From Clostridiales bacterium (GTDB lineage: Bacteria; Bacillota; Clostridia; Lachnospirales; CAG-274), in NCBI GenBank assembly GCA_021203425.1, contig JAJQBF010000009.1, forward strand, positions 1-9,433: a DNA stretch of 9,433 bases. The letters are read 5' to 3'. The position numbers and the translations under genes were made by a program. The notes below the pieces were generated by a model. It saw only the letters and a list, made by a program, of their open reading frames with translations. It searched no databases and was not told where the DNA came from. The stretch's first letter is position 1, and every line of letters begins with the position of its first letter. This document shows positions 1 to 6,658 of this stretch, one piece after another.

Positions 1-54
1 ATTATAGATAATGTAAATATCCGAGGAATTGCGTCTATATAAAATTTTCGGCTT

Positions 55-83
55 TTTCTTGGTTAAAATTTTAACAATATTAT
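55..83 (+). promoter_or_regulatory. Possible ppdK promoter
   Basis: TATTAT at 78-83 matches the -10 consensus at 5 of 6 bases. At 17-bp spacing the -35 hexamer would be TTTCTT (55-60), which is poor. A start about 7 nt after the -10 would leave a leader of only about 14 nt before the ATG, just enough for GGAGG. A further promoter may lie left of the window; nothing else convincing is visible in 1-54. Confidence 0.3.
60..77. promoter_or_regulatory. Rex-type (NADH/NAD+ redox repressor) operator upstream of ppdK
   Basis: The stretch contains the perfect 14-bp palindrome GTTAAAATTTTAAC (62-75). Read over 60-77 it fits the clostridial Rex consensus TTGTTAANNNNTTAACAA at 13 of 14 specified bases; the only mismatch is G at 61. 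It abuts the -10-like TATTAT at 78-83, so a bound repressor would block RNA polymerase. The consensus is from memory of the Rex literature. AT-rich palindromes also arise by chance in such genomes, so this is a good candidate rather than a proven site. Confidence 0.5.
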
Positions 84-103
84 TTATGTAGGAGGAAAGT
101 TTA

Positions 104-2740
104 ATGTCAAAGAAGTATGTTTATATGTTTGAAGAGGGCAACGCAAAAATGCGTGACCTTTTGGGCGGTAAAGGTGCTAACCTTGCGGAAATGGCGTCAA
201 TCGGCCTTCCCGTACCTCCCGGATTTACCGTAACAACAGAGGCTTGTCTTGAATATAACAAAACAGGCGAATTATCAGACGAAGTTGTAGCTCAGGTTGA
301 AGACGCACTTGCTAAACTTGAGGCTAAAATCGGCAAGAAATTAGGAAATATCGATAATCCTCTTCTTGTTTCCGTACGTTCCGGTGCAAGAGCTTCTATG
401 CCCGGTATGATGGATACAGTTCTTAACTTAGGTCTTAACGACCAGGCCGTTGAAGGTCTTGCTAAGAAGTCAAACAATGAGAGATTTGCTTATGACTCAT
501 ACAGAAGATTCATAATGATGTTTGCCGACGTTGTAATTGGTGTTCCCAAGTCATATTTCGAAGAATATCTTGACGAATATAAGGCAGCTAAGGGCGTTAA
601 ATATGACGTTGATCTTGACGCAGAAGACTTCAAGAAGGTTGCTGCTAAATTTAAGGAAATTTATAAAGAAAAACAGGGCGTTGACTTCCCTCAGGAAGCA
701 AAGGTTCAGCTCTACGAAGCTATTAAGGCCGTTTTCCGTTCATGGGACAACCCCAGAGCCAATGTTTACAGACAGATGAACGATATCCCTTATGACTGGG
801 GTACAGCTGTAAACGTACAGTCTATGGTATTCGGAAACACAGGCTCCAAATCCGGTACAGGTGTTCTTTTCTCAAGAAACCCCGCTACAGGCGAAAAGGG
901 TCTTTTCGGCGAATACTTAATTGACGCACAGGGCGAAGACGTTGTTGCCGGTGTAAGAACACCTTCGGCTATTAACGACCTTGCTAAAGAAGAGGATCCC
1001 GTATTAAGAGGAATCCATACACAGCTTGTAAACGTAGCCGACACACTTGAAAAGCATTATAAAGATATGCAGGATATGGAGATTACTTTCGAAGACGGAC
1101 ATCTCTATATGCTCCAGACAAGAATCGGTAAGAGAACAGCTCCTGCTGCTATCAAGATTGCCGTTGATATGGTTTCAGAAGGTCTTGCAACAAAGGAAGA
1201 GGCTCTCTTAAGCGTTGACCCCAAACAGCTTGACCAGCTCCTTCACCACACATTTGACAAAGACGCTTTAGCTAAGGCTAAGCCTTTAGGCAAGGGACTT
1301 CCCGCTTCTCCCGGTGCTGCTGCAGGTAAGGTTGTATTTACAGCCGAAGACGCTAAGGCAAGAGCAGCCGCAGGCGAAAGAGTAGTTTTAGTTCGTCTTG
1401 AAACATCGCCCGAAGATATCGAAGGTATGGTAGCCGCTCAGGGTATCCTTACAGTAAGAGGCGGTATGACATCTCACGCAGCCGTTGTTGCAAGAGGTAT
1501 GGGCGCTTGCTGTGTATCGGGCTGTGAAGAAATTAAGATTAACGCAGCCGAGAAGTACTTCGATTTAGGCGGAGTAAGATTTACAGAAGACAGCTATATT
1601 TCACTTGACGGAAACACAGGCTATATCTACGGCGAAGACATTCCTTCGGCTGACGCTGAAATTTCCGGCGATTTCGATACATTTATGAAGTGGGCTGACG
1701 ATACAAGAAAGCTCCAGGTAAGAACAAACGGCGACACACCCAGAGACGCTAAGACAGCTCTCGGTTTCGGCGCACAGGGTATCGGTCTTGTAAGAACAGA
1801 ACATATGTTCTTCGAAGAAGAAAGAATCCCCAAGATGAGATGTTTCGTTCTTGCAGACACAACAGACGAAAGAAAAGAGGCTGTTAAGGCTCTCGAAGAA
1901 TATCAGAAGACAGACTTTACCGCTATTTACGAAGTAATGCAGGATCTTCCCGTTACAATAAGACTTCTTGATCCTCCTCTTCATGAATTCCTTCCCACGA
2001 CAGACGCTGAGTTTCAGGCTGTAGCTGATATTATGGGCAAGAGCGTAGCCGACCTTAAGGTTAAGGCAAGAGGTCTTCACGAGCTTAACCCCATGATGGG
2101 TCACAGAGGCTGCCGTCTTGCAGTTTCCTACCCCGAACTTCCCGAAATGCAGACAAAGGCAATAATCGAAAGTGCTATTGCCGTTAAGAAGTCAAAAGGC
2201 TATAACATTAATCCCGAAATCATGATTCCTCTTGTAGGCGAAGTTAAAGAGCTTACTTACGTAGCCGACATCGTTAAAAAGACAGCAGACAAGATTATCG
2301 CCGAAAGCGGACTCGATATCGAATATAAAGTCGGTACTATGATCGAGATCCCCAGAGCAGCTCTCCTTGCCGATGAAATCGCAACAGTTGCCGAGTTCTT
2401 CTCATTCGGTACAAATGACTTAACACAGATGACATACGGTCTTTCAAGAGATGACGCAGGTAAGATCTTAGCTGACTACCTTGACAAGCATATCTACGAG
2501 GCAGACCCCACAGCCCGTCTTGACCAGAACGGTGTTGGTAAACTTATGAAGATTGCCGCTGAAGGCGGACGCTCCACAAGACCTGACCTTAAGCTCGGTA
2601 TCTGCGGCGAACACGGCGGCGACCCCTCTTCTGTAGAATTCTGCCACAGAATAGGTCTTAACTATGTTTCCTGTTCACCTTTTAGAGTTCCTATAGCAAG
2701 ACTTGCAGCTGCACAGGCTCAGATTAAATATCCCAGATAA
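104..2740 (+). CDS. ppdK: Pyruvate, phosphate dikinase
   Basis: Interconverts pyruvate + ATP + phosphate with PEP + AMP + pyrophosphate in the cytoplasm. In anaerobic clostridia it often works in the PEP-to-pyruvate direction of PPi-linked glycolysis. The 878-residue length is normal for the family. The N-terminal nucleotide-binding part carries LGGKGANLAEM (20-30) and SVRSGARASMPGMMDTV (90-106). The swivelling phosphohistidine domain has GGMTSHAAVVARG with the catalytic His at 458. The C-terminal TIM barrel has RTEHMFF (564-570), PPLHEFLP (624-631), GTNDLTQ (769-775) and LGICGEHGGD with the active-site Cys at 834. All key residues are intact. The start is set by GGAGGAAAG (91-99), 4 nt before ATG. 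It is monocistronic, bounded by its own terminator. Codon use is strongly biased (ACA, AGA, GGC, CTT), as expected for an abundant enzyme. The upstream Rex-like site suggests redox control. Confidence 0.98.
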   Translation: MSKKYVYMFEEGNAKMRDLLGGKGANLAEMASIGLPVPPGFTVTTEACLEYNKTGELSDEVVAQVEDALAKLEAKIGKKLGNIDNPLLVSVRSGARASMPGMMDTVLNLGLNDQAVEGLAKKSNNERFAYDSYRRFIMMFADVVIGVPKSYFEEYLDEYKAAKGVKYDVDLDAEDFKKVAAKFKEIYKEKQGVDFPQEAKVQLYEAIKAVFRSWDNPRANVYRQMNDIPYDWGTAVNVQSMVFGNTGSKSGTGVLFSRNPATGEKGLFGEYLIDAQGEDVVAGVRTPSAINDLAKEEDPVLRGIHTQLVNVADTLEKHYKDMQDMEITFEDGHLYMLQTRIGKRTAPAAIKIAVDMVSEGLATKEEALLSVDPKQLDQLLHHTFDKDALAKAKPLGKGLPASPGAAAGKVVFTAEDAKARAAAGERVVLVRLETSPEDIEGMVAAQGILTVRGGMTSHAAVVARGMGACCVSGCEEIKINAAEKYFDLGGVRFTEDSYISLDGNTGYIYGEDIPSADAEISGDFDTFMKWADDTRKLQVRTNGDTPRDAKTALGFGAQGIGLVRTEHMFFEEERIPKMRCFVLADTTDERKEAVKALEEYQKTDFTAIYEVMQDLPVTIRLLDPPLHEFLPTTDAEFQAVADIMGKSVADLKVKARGLHELNPMMGHRGCRLAVSYPELPEMQTKAIIESAIAVKKSKGYNINPEIMIPLVGEVKELTYVADIVKKTADKIIAESGLDIEYKVGTMIEIPRAALLADEIATVAEFFSFGTNDLTQMTYGLSRDDAGKILADYLDKHIYEADPTARLDQNGVGKLMKIAAEGGRSTRPDLKLGICGEHGGDPSSVEFCHRIGLNYVSCSPFRVPIARLAAAQAQIKYPR

Positions 2741-2756
2741 TAAATATTAAATATAC

Positions 2757-2788
2757 AAAAACCGCAGGGTTCAGGCTCTGCGGTTTTT
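2757..2788 (+). terminator. Intrinsic terminator of ppdK
   Basis: Eight-base-pair stem CCGCAGGG (2762-2769) / CTCTGCGG (2776-2783) with one G-T wobble and a 6-nt loop. It is preceded by five A and followed by TTTTT (2784-2788). It lies 16 nt after the ppdK stop codon. The matching A tract may let it work weakly on the other strand too, but no gene there needs it. Confidence 0.9.
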
Positions 2789-2833
2789 AATTCTGTCAAA
2801 TACCTGTTTAAGAATTTTTAAGGATTTTAAATT

Positions 2834-2866
2834 GCCGTTCGGGAAGAATATCGACCGTTCGGGAAG
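2834..2866 (+). promoter_or_regulatory. Two 12-bp direct repeats, LytTR-like regulator site
   Basis: CCGTTCGGGAAG occurs at 2835-2846 and again, identical, at 2855-2866. The period is 20 bp, about two helical turns, so both copies lie on nearly the same DNA face. The second copy with its preceding A reads ACCGTTCGG, which fits the remembered LytTR half-site consensus [TA][AC][CA]GTTN[AG][TG]; the first differs only at its first base (G). The pair sits 29 bp upstream of the -35 box at 2896, a reasonable place for an activator. No LytTR gene is in the window. Confidence 0.45.
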
Positions 2867-2895
2867 GCTTTGCCAAATTATAGCAATTTTCTACC

Positions 2896-2924
2896 TTGAC
2901 AATTCGCAAACAATTTTGTAGAAT
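2896..2924 (+). promoter_or_regulatory. Strong sigma-A-type promoter of the beta-helix/small-peptide unit
   Basis: Perfect -35 TTGACA (2896-2901), 17-bp spacer, -10 TAGAAT (2919-2924; 5 of 6). Transcription would start near 2931, leaving a leader of about 75 nt before the ATG at 3007. CAATTTT is repeated at 2884-2890 and 2911-2917, and TTCTAC (2889-2894) is inverted as GTAGAA (2918-2923), so the promoter is framed by a possible operator. Apart from this promoter and the direct repeats, I see nothing else in 2789-3006. Confidence 0.8.
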
Positions 2925-3006
2925 ATCTTTTAAATGCTTTTTAGGGAAGAGCCGACAAATTAACCCTTCTTCATTATCTATAATAACAAAACAGGAGGTA
3001 ACCAGT

Positions 3007-3735
3007 ATGAAAACGAAAATATTCAAAAACTTAACAGCAGCCTTGTTTGCCGCTGCGACTATTTCTTTCGGGGCAGCCTATACATCTTTAAACATAACGG
3101 TTTTAGCCTCAGATACTTATACATATGAAGATGAAGACTACTCTGGAGAATATGACATTACCACTTACGGCAGTATAGAAATCAGTTCAGCCGGAACATA
3201 TCATATTTATGGTAATTCCATTGAAACATCAAACACAATAACAGTCAGCGGTTCCGCAGATGTAACTTTAGTGTTGGATAACGTTAATATTTCTTCTTCC
3301 GAAACCTCTCCTATTTCCTTAACAAGCAGCGGAACAACCACTATTGTATTATATAGTACAAATATACTTACCTGTTCATCAGTCAGTTATGCCGGTCTTT
3401 CCAAAGGTACAAGCGGAAATCTTATTATAGCAGCTTGGGGCAATGATAATTCAATGGGAAGTTTAACGGCAACAGGCGGCATGGGCAGCAAAAACCACAG
3501 ATGCGGAGCAGGTATCGGCGGCGATTATTCTGTCAGCAGCAATAATATTACAATTAACAGCGGCAAAATTACGGCAACAGGCGGCGGCAATAACGGAGCA
3601 GGTATCGGTGGCGGTCAAATCGGCAGCGGCAGTAATATTATAAATAATAAACGGCGGTATTGTTTCCGCTGTAAGCACACAAGGAGCGGGTATTGGCGGC
3701 GGATATTACAGCAGTGGCAGCAGCATAACAATTAA
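3007..3735 (+). CDS. Secreted beta-helix / carbohydrate-binding-like protein, 5' part (frameshifted)
   Basis: ATG at 3007 is chosen because AGGAGG lies at 2993-2998 and a typical signal peptide follows: MKTKIFKN, a hydrophobic core LTAALFAAATISFGAAY, then VLA-SD as likely cleavage site near residue 35. The frame is open further upstream to 2896, but that region is the promoter. The mature part (VTLVLDNVNISS, TTTIVLYSTNILT, GSLTATGG, GAGIGG) is a Ser/Thr/Gly/Asn-rich right-handed beta-helix. It resembles the carbohydrate-binding Cthe_2159-type domains common in gut clostridia. The true protein reads only to about 3642. After that this frame gives a non-repeat tail (KRRYCFRCKHTRSGYW) up to the stop at 3735, while the repeat sequence continues in the next frame. 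Restored, the gene would span 3007-4600 and encode about 530 residues. Function is unknown beyond probable extracellular glycan or surface binding. Confidence 0.75.
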   Translation: MKTKIFKNLTAALFAAATISFGAAYTSLNITVLASDTYTYEDEDYSGEYDITTYGSIEISSAGTYHIYGNSIETSNTITVSGSADVTLVLDNVNISSSETSPISLTSSGTTTIVLYSTNILTCSSVSYAGLSKGTSGNLIIAAWGNDNSMGSLTATGGMGSKNHRCGAGIGGDYSVSSNNITINSGKITATGGGNNGAGIGGGQIGSGSNIINNKRRYCFRCKHTRSGYWRRILQQWQQHNN

Positions 3736-3910
3736 CGGCGGTACCGTTACCGCCGAAAGTGACAACGGAGCAGGTATCGGCGGCGGATATAACAAAAGCG
3801 GCAGTGATATAACAATTAACGTCGGTACTGTTACCGCTGAAAGCAATTCCGGGGCGGATATCGGCGGCGGCAGTGACAGCGGCGACAGCAACAGCACTGT
3901 GGCTGAAAGT
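3505..3910 (+). repeat. Tandem GAGIGGG repeats, about 84-90 bp each
   Basis: Five units start with GAGIGG(G/D) or the variant GADIGGG, at 3505, 3595, 3683, 3767 and 3851, so the spacings are 90, 88, 84 and 84 bp. Each unit reads roughly GAGIGGGY, then S/N-rich, then ITINGGTVTA and another polar turn; one unit is probably one coil of a beta-helix. The fifth unit decays after GADIGGG. The single spacing that is not a multiple of three (88) marks the unit with the frameshift. Confidence 0.8.
3640..3650 (+). other. Frameshift site (one extra base or two missing)
   Basis: The frame of the N-terminal part ends its repeat match at ATA 3640-3642, and the repeat resumes in the +1 frame at AAC 3650 (NGGIVSA). 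The tract between is ATAAATAATAA. In the second frame a TAA at 3641-3643 closes the region just upstream, so no single frame spans the join. It may be a real mutation, a slippage-prone tract or an assembly error. Confidence 0.75.
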
Positions 3911-4600
3911 AATGCCCCTGTTATAGGCAAAGCCTCTGTTTTGGTTTCTGCATTTACAGTCGATCCCGTAAATTCCAACGGTGAAAGCGTATATTTATAT
4001 ACAATTCCCAACACAACCGAAGGAGATACAATCTATATAGACAATGATGAATTTATTTCAAGCGTTGTTTACCATGAAACCGGCAGTGTAAAACAATATC
4101 TTTACCTGCCGAAAACAGCTGCGGTAGCTAAGGTAAAATCCGGTGAAACAGATAAATACTACAAATTGACATTTAATGAAACCAAAAGCATAGGTGTTGC
4201 TGCGGAAACTGTTAAAATAGCTCTGAACAGCGACAGTTCAGCTATTTACCCCGACTTAGTCAGCAGCGGCATAAGCGTTTTAACTGACAGCAGCGGTTAT
4301 CTCTTGGGAATTGTTGTAGATACAACAGTTTACGGCGGCGAAGGAGCGGCATATCTTGACAGCGTAGGTGTTGTTTCAGACAATGTTCTTTATGACATAA
4401 CAGATTACTATTATATAGATGGCAGCGGAAACGAAACAACTTCAAGCGCCAAAGCTTTCTTTCCTGTAGTTAAAACAGGTTCTGATTCAAGCGATGCAGA
4501 AGTCAGAGGTGCAGTTTGTGCCGGAACAGAAAAAGAATATTATGTATCTTCGTCTGCAAGCAGTGTTATCATAAAAGGCACAGATTCCGATAACAATTAA
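3650..4600 (+). CDS. Secreted beta-helix protein, 3' part (continuation after the frameshift)
   Basis: This is the remainder of the protein begun at 3007, read in the next frame; that frame is open from 3644 to the stop at 4600. It continues the repeats (GAGIGGGYYSSGSSITINGG, GAGIGGGYNKSGSDITIN, GADIGGGSDSG). It then passes into a non-repetitive domain of about 230 residues with beta-rich stretches such as SVYLYTIPN, GDTIYIDNDEF, KQYLYLPKTAAVAKV, DKYYKLTFNETKSIGV and YLLGIVVDTTVYGGEGA. I do not recognise this domain. No LPXTG motif, dockerin or S-layer homology domain is visible, so attachment to the wall is not obvious. A GTG at 3899 could be taken as a start but has no ribosome binding site and lies in the repeat continuation, so independent translation is unlikely. 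The stop is 23 nt before the next small gene. Confidence 0.65.
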   Translation, partial: NGGIVSAVSTQGAGIGGGYYSSGSSITINGGTVTAESDNGAGIGGGYNKSGSDITINVGTVTAESNSGADIGGGSDSGDSNSTVAESNAPVIGKASVLVSAFTVDPVNSNGESVYLYTIPNTTEGDTIYIDNDEFISSVVYHETGSVKQYLYLPKTAAVAKVKSGETDKYYKLTFNETKSIGVAAETVKIALNSDSSAIYPDLVSSGISVLTDSSGYLLGIVVDTTVYGGEGAAYLDSVGVVSDNVLYDITDYYYIDGSGNETTSSAKAFFPVVKTGSDSSDAEVRGAVCAGTEKEYYVSSSASSVIIKGTDSDNN

Positions 4601-4623
4601 ATACGAAATAGGGGGTTTTGGAT

Positions 4624-4770
4624 ATGAAAAAAGAATATACAAGCCCTAAGCTTAAAATTTTTAAAATCAGCTCGGAAGAAAATATAACAGATTTTGTCAG
4701 CGGAAATTATAACGTTTTAAATGTAAAATTACCAAATATTAACGAGGCATCAAATGTTATAAGCTATTAA
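4624..4770 (+). CDS. Small 48-residue peptide of unknown function
   Basis: ATG at 4624 follows AGGGGG (4610-4615) at 8 nt, only 23 nt after the upstream stop, so it is very likely co-transcribed with the beta-helix gene. The product begins MKKEYTSPKLKIFKISSEEN and ends NEASNVISY. It has no cysteine, no signal peptide and no membrane segment. The start pattern (MKKxYxxPxLxxxxxxxEExI) resembles short, poorly studied clostridial proteins that begin MKKxYxKPxLxVxxFxxEDxI. I recall these only as a recurrent pattern with no assigned function. A leader-plus-core peptide such as a RiPP precursor or signal is possible, but no maturation enzyme or exporter is nearby. The ribosome binding site and context make it a likely real gene; its function is unknown. 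Confidence 0.65.
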   Translation: MKKEYTSPKLKIFKISSEENITDFVSGNYNVLNVKLPNINEASNVISY

Positions 4771-4790
4771 GGAACCGCTCTTCCTTAATA
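4765..4790 (+). terminator. Perfect 10-bp hairpin overlapping the small gene's stop codon
   Basis: TATTAAGGAA (4765-4774) pairs exactly with TTCCTTAATA (4781-4790) around the loop CCGCTC. The arm includes the TAA stop at 4768-4770. The stem is AT-rich and is followed by CGGTTTTCCTTT rather than a clean T run, so it may be a weak terminator or an mRNA 3'-end stabiliser. Confidence 0.4.
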
Positions 4791-4817
4791 CGGTTTTCCT
4801 TTACATAATAATCATAG

Positions 4818-4870
4818 AAAAAGAGGCTATGAAAAAACCGGCGATTGATTTTTTTCACAGCCCTCTTTTT
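4818..4870. terminator. Bidirectional intrinsic terminator between convergent units
   Basis: The left arm AAAAAGAGGCTATGAAAAAA (4818-4837) pairs with the right arm ending TTTTTTCACAGCCCTCTTTTT (to 4870), with one bulged base and one A-C mismatch. A tract on the left and T tract on the right serve both strands. It closes the + strand unit ending at 4770 and the - strand operon ending at 4885. Confidence 0.85.
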
Positions 4871-4884
4871 ATGCTTTACATAAT

Positions 4885-5688
4885 TTAATTTTTATAATTT
4901 ATAAAGTTTTCGGCAGTAATCTCCGTTCCCAAAGGAACATCATTTACCCATGTGTGTTTATACATAAGAAGAGTATTTTCTCCGTTTCGTGTTTCCCATT
5001 TTACATTATCTATGGCAAGCTCAATGTTGCTGCTTGTTTTTCCCGTTTCGGAATTGTAAAGTTCATATGTATAGCTTACACAAACACAATAATTTCCCGG
5101 GGCTTCGTCTTTATCTCCGTAAACTCCGGCAGCAGCTACATCGTGTACCTTTACGTCATATACACGCTTGAAGGAAACCGCAGGTCTGTTCTGCCAAAAT
5201 TCAAGCCCGAGGGCATTGTAAACAGGTGAATTTTCAACAGAGAACTTTGCCGCATATGAGCTGTCGTGATTGTTTACAGTTTCCACAAAAGCATAGCTGT
5301 AAAAAGGATTAACCAAATCATAGGCATATTTTTCCGTTTCCTCAAATACGCCTGCCATATCGTCAACCTCTTTGTCTGATGTAGGCGGACCGACTTCAGA
5401 CAAATCTGTCTGCTGAGTTTCCGCCGTCAGTTCAGCCTCAGAACCCGTGTCACCGGCTGTCTGTGTATCGGTTTTGCCCTTCAGACTGTCTGCAAAGTTT
5501 ATTGTTACAAAGGCTGCCGAGATAATCAAAACTATTACAACGGCAGTAACAAGATAAGGTACGGGGTTAAAGCCGTTTTCGTCTTTCTCTTTTTCCGCTC
5601 TGCTTATAACTTCACGCAAATCATTTCCGCAGCCGGGGCAAAAATTTTTATCATCGGAAACCTTTTTTCCGCATTTGGGACAAAACAT
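4885..5688 (-). CDS. Zinc-ribbon, single-TM protein with unknown extracellular domain (paralogue 1)
   Basis: 267 residues from the ATG at 5688 (MFCPKCGKK). An earlier in-frame ATG at 5712 is possible, but the paralogue also starts exactly at MFCP and both have a similar GAAAG(A/G)GTGAAAAAT upstream. N-terminal zinc ribbon with Cys 3, 6, 17 and 20, then one membrane span at about 43-65 (PVPYLVTAVVIVLIISAAF), an acidic Ser/Thr-rich linker to about 115, and a globular domain (YDLVNPFYSYAFVETVNNHD, HTWVNDVPLGTEIT). The outer domain is not one I recognise. The order zinc ribbon - TM - extracellular domain resembles TcaA/YvbJ-type envelope proteins, which is an inference from architecture only. It is last in the operon with the GH3 gene, 39 nt after the paralogue. 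Confidence 0.85.
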   Translation of the reverse strand: MFCPKCGKKVSDDKNFCPGCGNDLREVISRAEKEKDENGFNPVPYLVTAVVIVLIISAAFVTINFADSLKGKTDTQTAGDTGSEAELTAETQQTDLSEVGPPTSDKEVDDMAGVFEETEKYAYDLVNPFYSYAFVETVNNHDSSYAAKFSVENSPVYNALGLEFWQNRPAVSFKRVYDVKVHDVAAAGVYGDKDEAPGNYCVCVSYTYELYNSETGKTSSNIELAIDNVKWETRNGENTLLMYKHTWVNDVPLGTEITAENFINYKN

Positions 5689-5727
5689 ATTTTTCACTCT
5701 TTCCTTAAGCAATTTCTTAGTTCAAAC

Positions 5728-6624
5728 TTATTGATATTCCAAATATTTTGCAAAATCATCTTCCGTAACGGTTGTTCCCAAAGGAACATCATTTACCCAT
5801 GTGTGTTTGTTCATATAAAGTGCAAATACCTCTTCGCTGATTTGCTCAATCGACACATTTGCTATGGCAAGCTCTGTTTTGCTTACGGTCTTCCCTGTTT
5901 CAGAATCATAAAGTTCAAAGGAATAACTTATACAAACGTCAAAGCCTGTATCACAGGTAGGGTTTTTCAGCCACATTACATTTGATATTTTATGTATCTG
6001 CACATTGTATATACGGTTAAATGACTTTGTCGGTCTTTCCTGCCAATATTCTTCACCAAGTGTATAGCGAACAGGCGAACCGGACAACGAAAGCTTATTA
6101 ACATAAGAACTGTCATGATTGTTTGTAGTCTGAACCCACGCATAGCTGTAAAAAGGATTGATTAAATCGTATGCAAGATCCTCTACAAATAAATATCCCG
6201 AATATGAATCATCAAAACCGTAAACTTTGCTCGGCGGTTCGATTTCCGGCTCGGACACTACCGGAGGGATTTCTTCGTCCGGCGGCTGAATCTCCTGCTC
6301 CGCCTCCGTTACTGCCTCGGTTTCCGGCTCGGTAATTTCAATTTCTTCCGTATACATACTGCTGTTTCTTTGCTCGGCGGCTGTAGATGTATAACCTTCA
6401 TCTTCCGGCTCACTCATAAGACTGACAGCCACAGCGGCAGCCGATATAATAAAAACTATTATAACAGCGGTAATAAGACAAGGAACGGGGTTAAAGCCGT
6501 TTTTACACTTGGCTTTTCCCTTTTTTACACCTTCTTCATCTTTCGTATTTCGAAGATCTCTTCCGCAGGACGGACAAAAATTTCTGTCATCATTTACTTT
6601 TTTCCCACAGTTGGGACAAAACAT
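5728..6624 (-). CDS. Zinc-ribbon, single-TM protein with unknown extracellular domain (paralogue 2)
   Basis: 298 residues from ATG at 6624, with GAAAGGGTG at 6640-6632 as ribosome binding site. Zinc ribbon Cys 3, 6, 17 and 20 (MFCPNCGKKVNDDRNFCPSC), then TM at about 47-69 (PVPCLITAVIIVFIISAAAV). The Glu/Pro-rich linker from about 72 to 135 (EIEITEPETEAVTEAEQEI, PVVSEPEIEPPS) is longer and more acidic than in paralogue 1. The outer domain (YDLINPFYSYAWVQTTNNHD, YWQERPTKSFNRIYNVQIH, HTWVNDVPLGTTVTEDDF) clearly matches paralogue 1, so the pair arose by tandem duplication. The linker probably spans the cell wall, putting the last 150 residues outside. Function is unknown. It starts 34 nt after the GH3 stop, consistent with one transcript. 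Confidence 0.87.
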   Translation of the reverse strand: MFCPNCGKKVNDDRNFCPSCGRDLRNTKDEEGVKKGKAKCKNGFNPVPCLITAVIIVFIISAAAVAVSLMSEPEDEGYTSTAAEQRNSSMYTEEIEITEPETEAVTEAEQEIQPPDEEIPPVVSEPEIEPPSKVYGFDDSYSGYLFVEDLAYDLINPFYSYAWVQTTNNHDSSYVNKLSLSGSPVRYTLGEEYWQERPTKSFNRIYNVQIHKISNVMWLKNPTCDTGFDVCISYSFELYDSETGKTVSKTELAIANVSIEQISEEVFALYMNKHTWVNDVPLGTTVTEDDFAKYLEYQ

Positions 6625-6658
6625 AATTTTTCACCCTTTCATAAACCGTCTTTTACTG

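Noticed and set aside
1601..2104. 167-codon open frame on the - strand inside ppdK.
   Set aside because: It is a shadow of the highly biased ppdK coding sequence; no ribosome binding site or recognisable domain.
2896..3006. Upstream extension of the beta-helix gene to ATG 2896 (37 extra residues).
   Set aside because: The extension begins inside the -35 box, lacks a ribosome binding site and would bury the signal peptide. AGGAGG at 2993-2998 and the signal peptide fix the start at 3007.
3706..4014. - strand open frame rich in Leu, Pro and Ser.
   Set aside because: It is the reverse reading of the Gly/Ser/Thr repeats, whose low complexity keeps antisense frames open.
3899..4600. An independent gene starting at GTG 3899.
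   Set aside because: No Shine-Dalgarno sequence, and the same frame carries the repeat continuation from 3650, so it is the downstream half of a broken gene.
5689..5712. Upstream ATG at 5712 for zinc-ribbon paralogue 1 (MLKERVKN extension).
   Set aside because: The paralogue starts at the equivalent MFCP, and both have the same kind of upstream sequence before that ATG.
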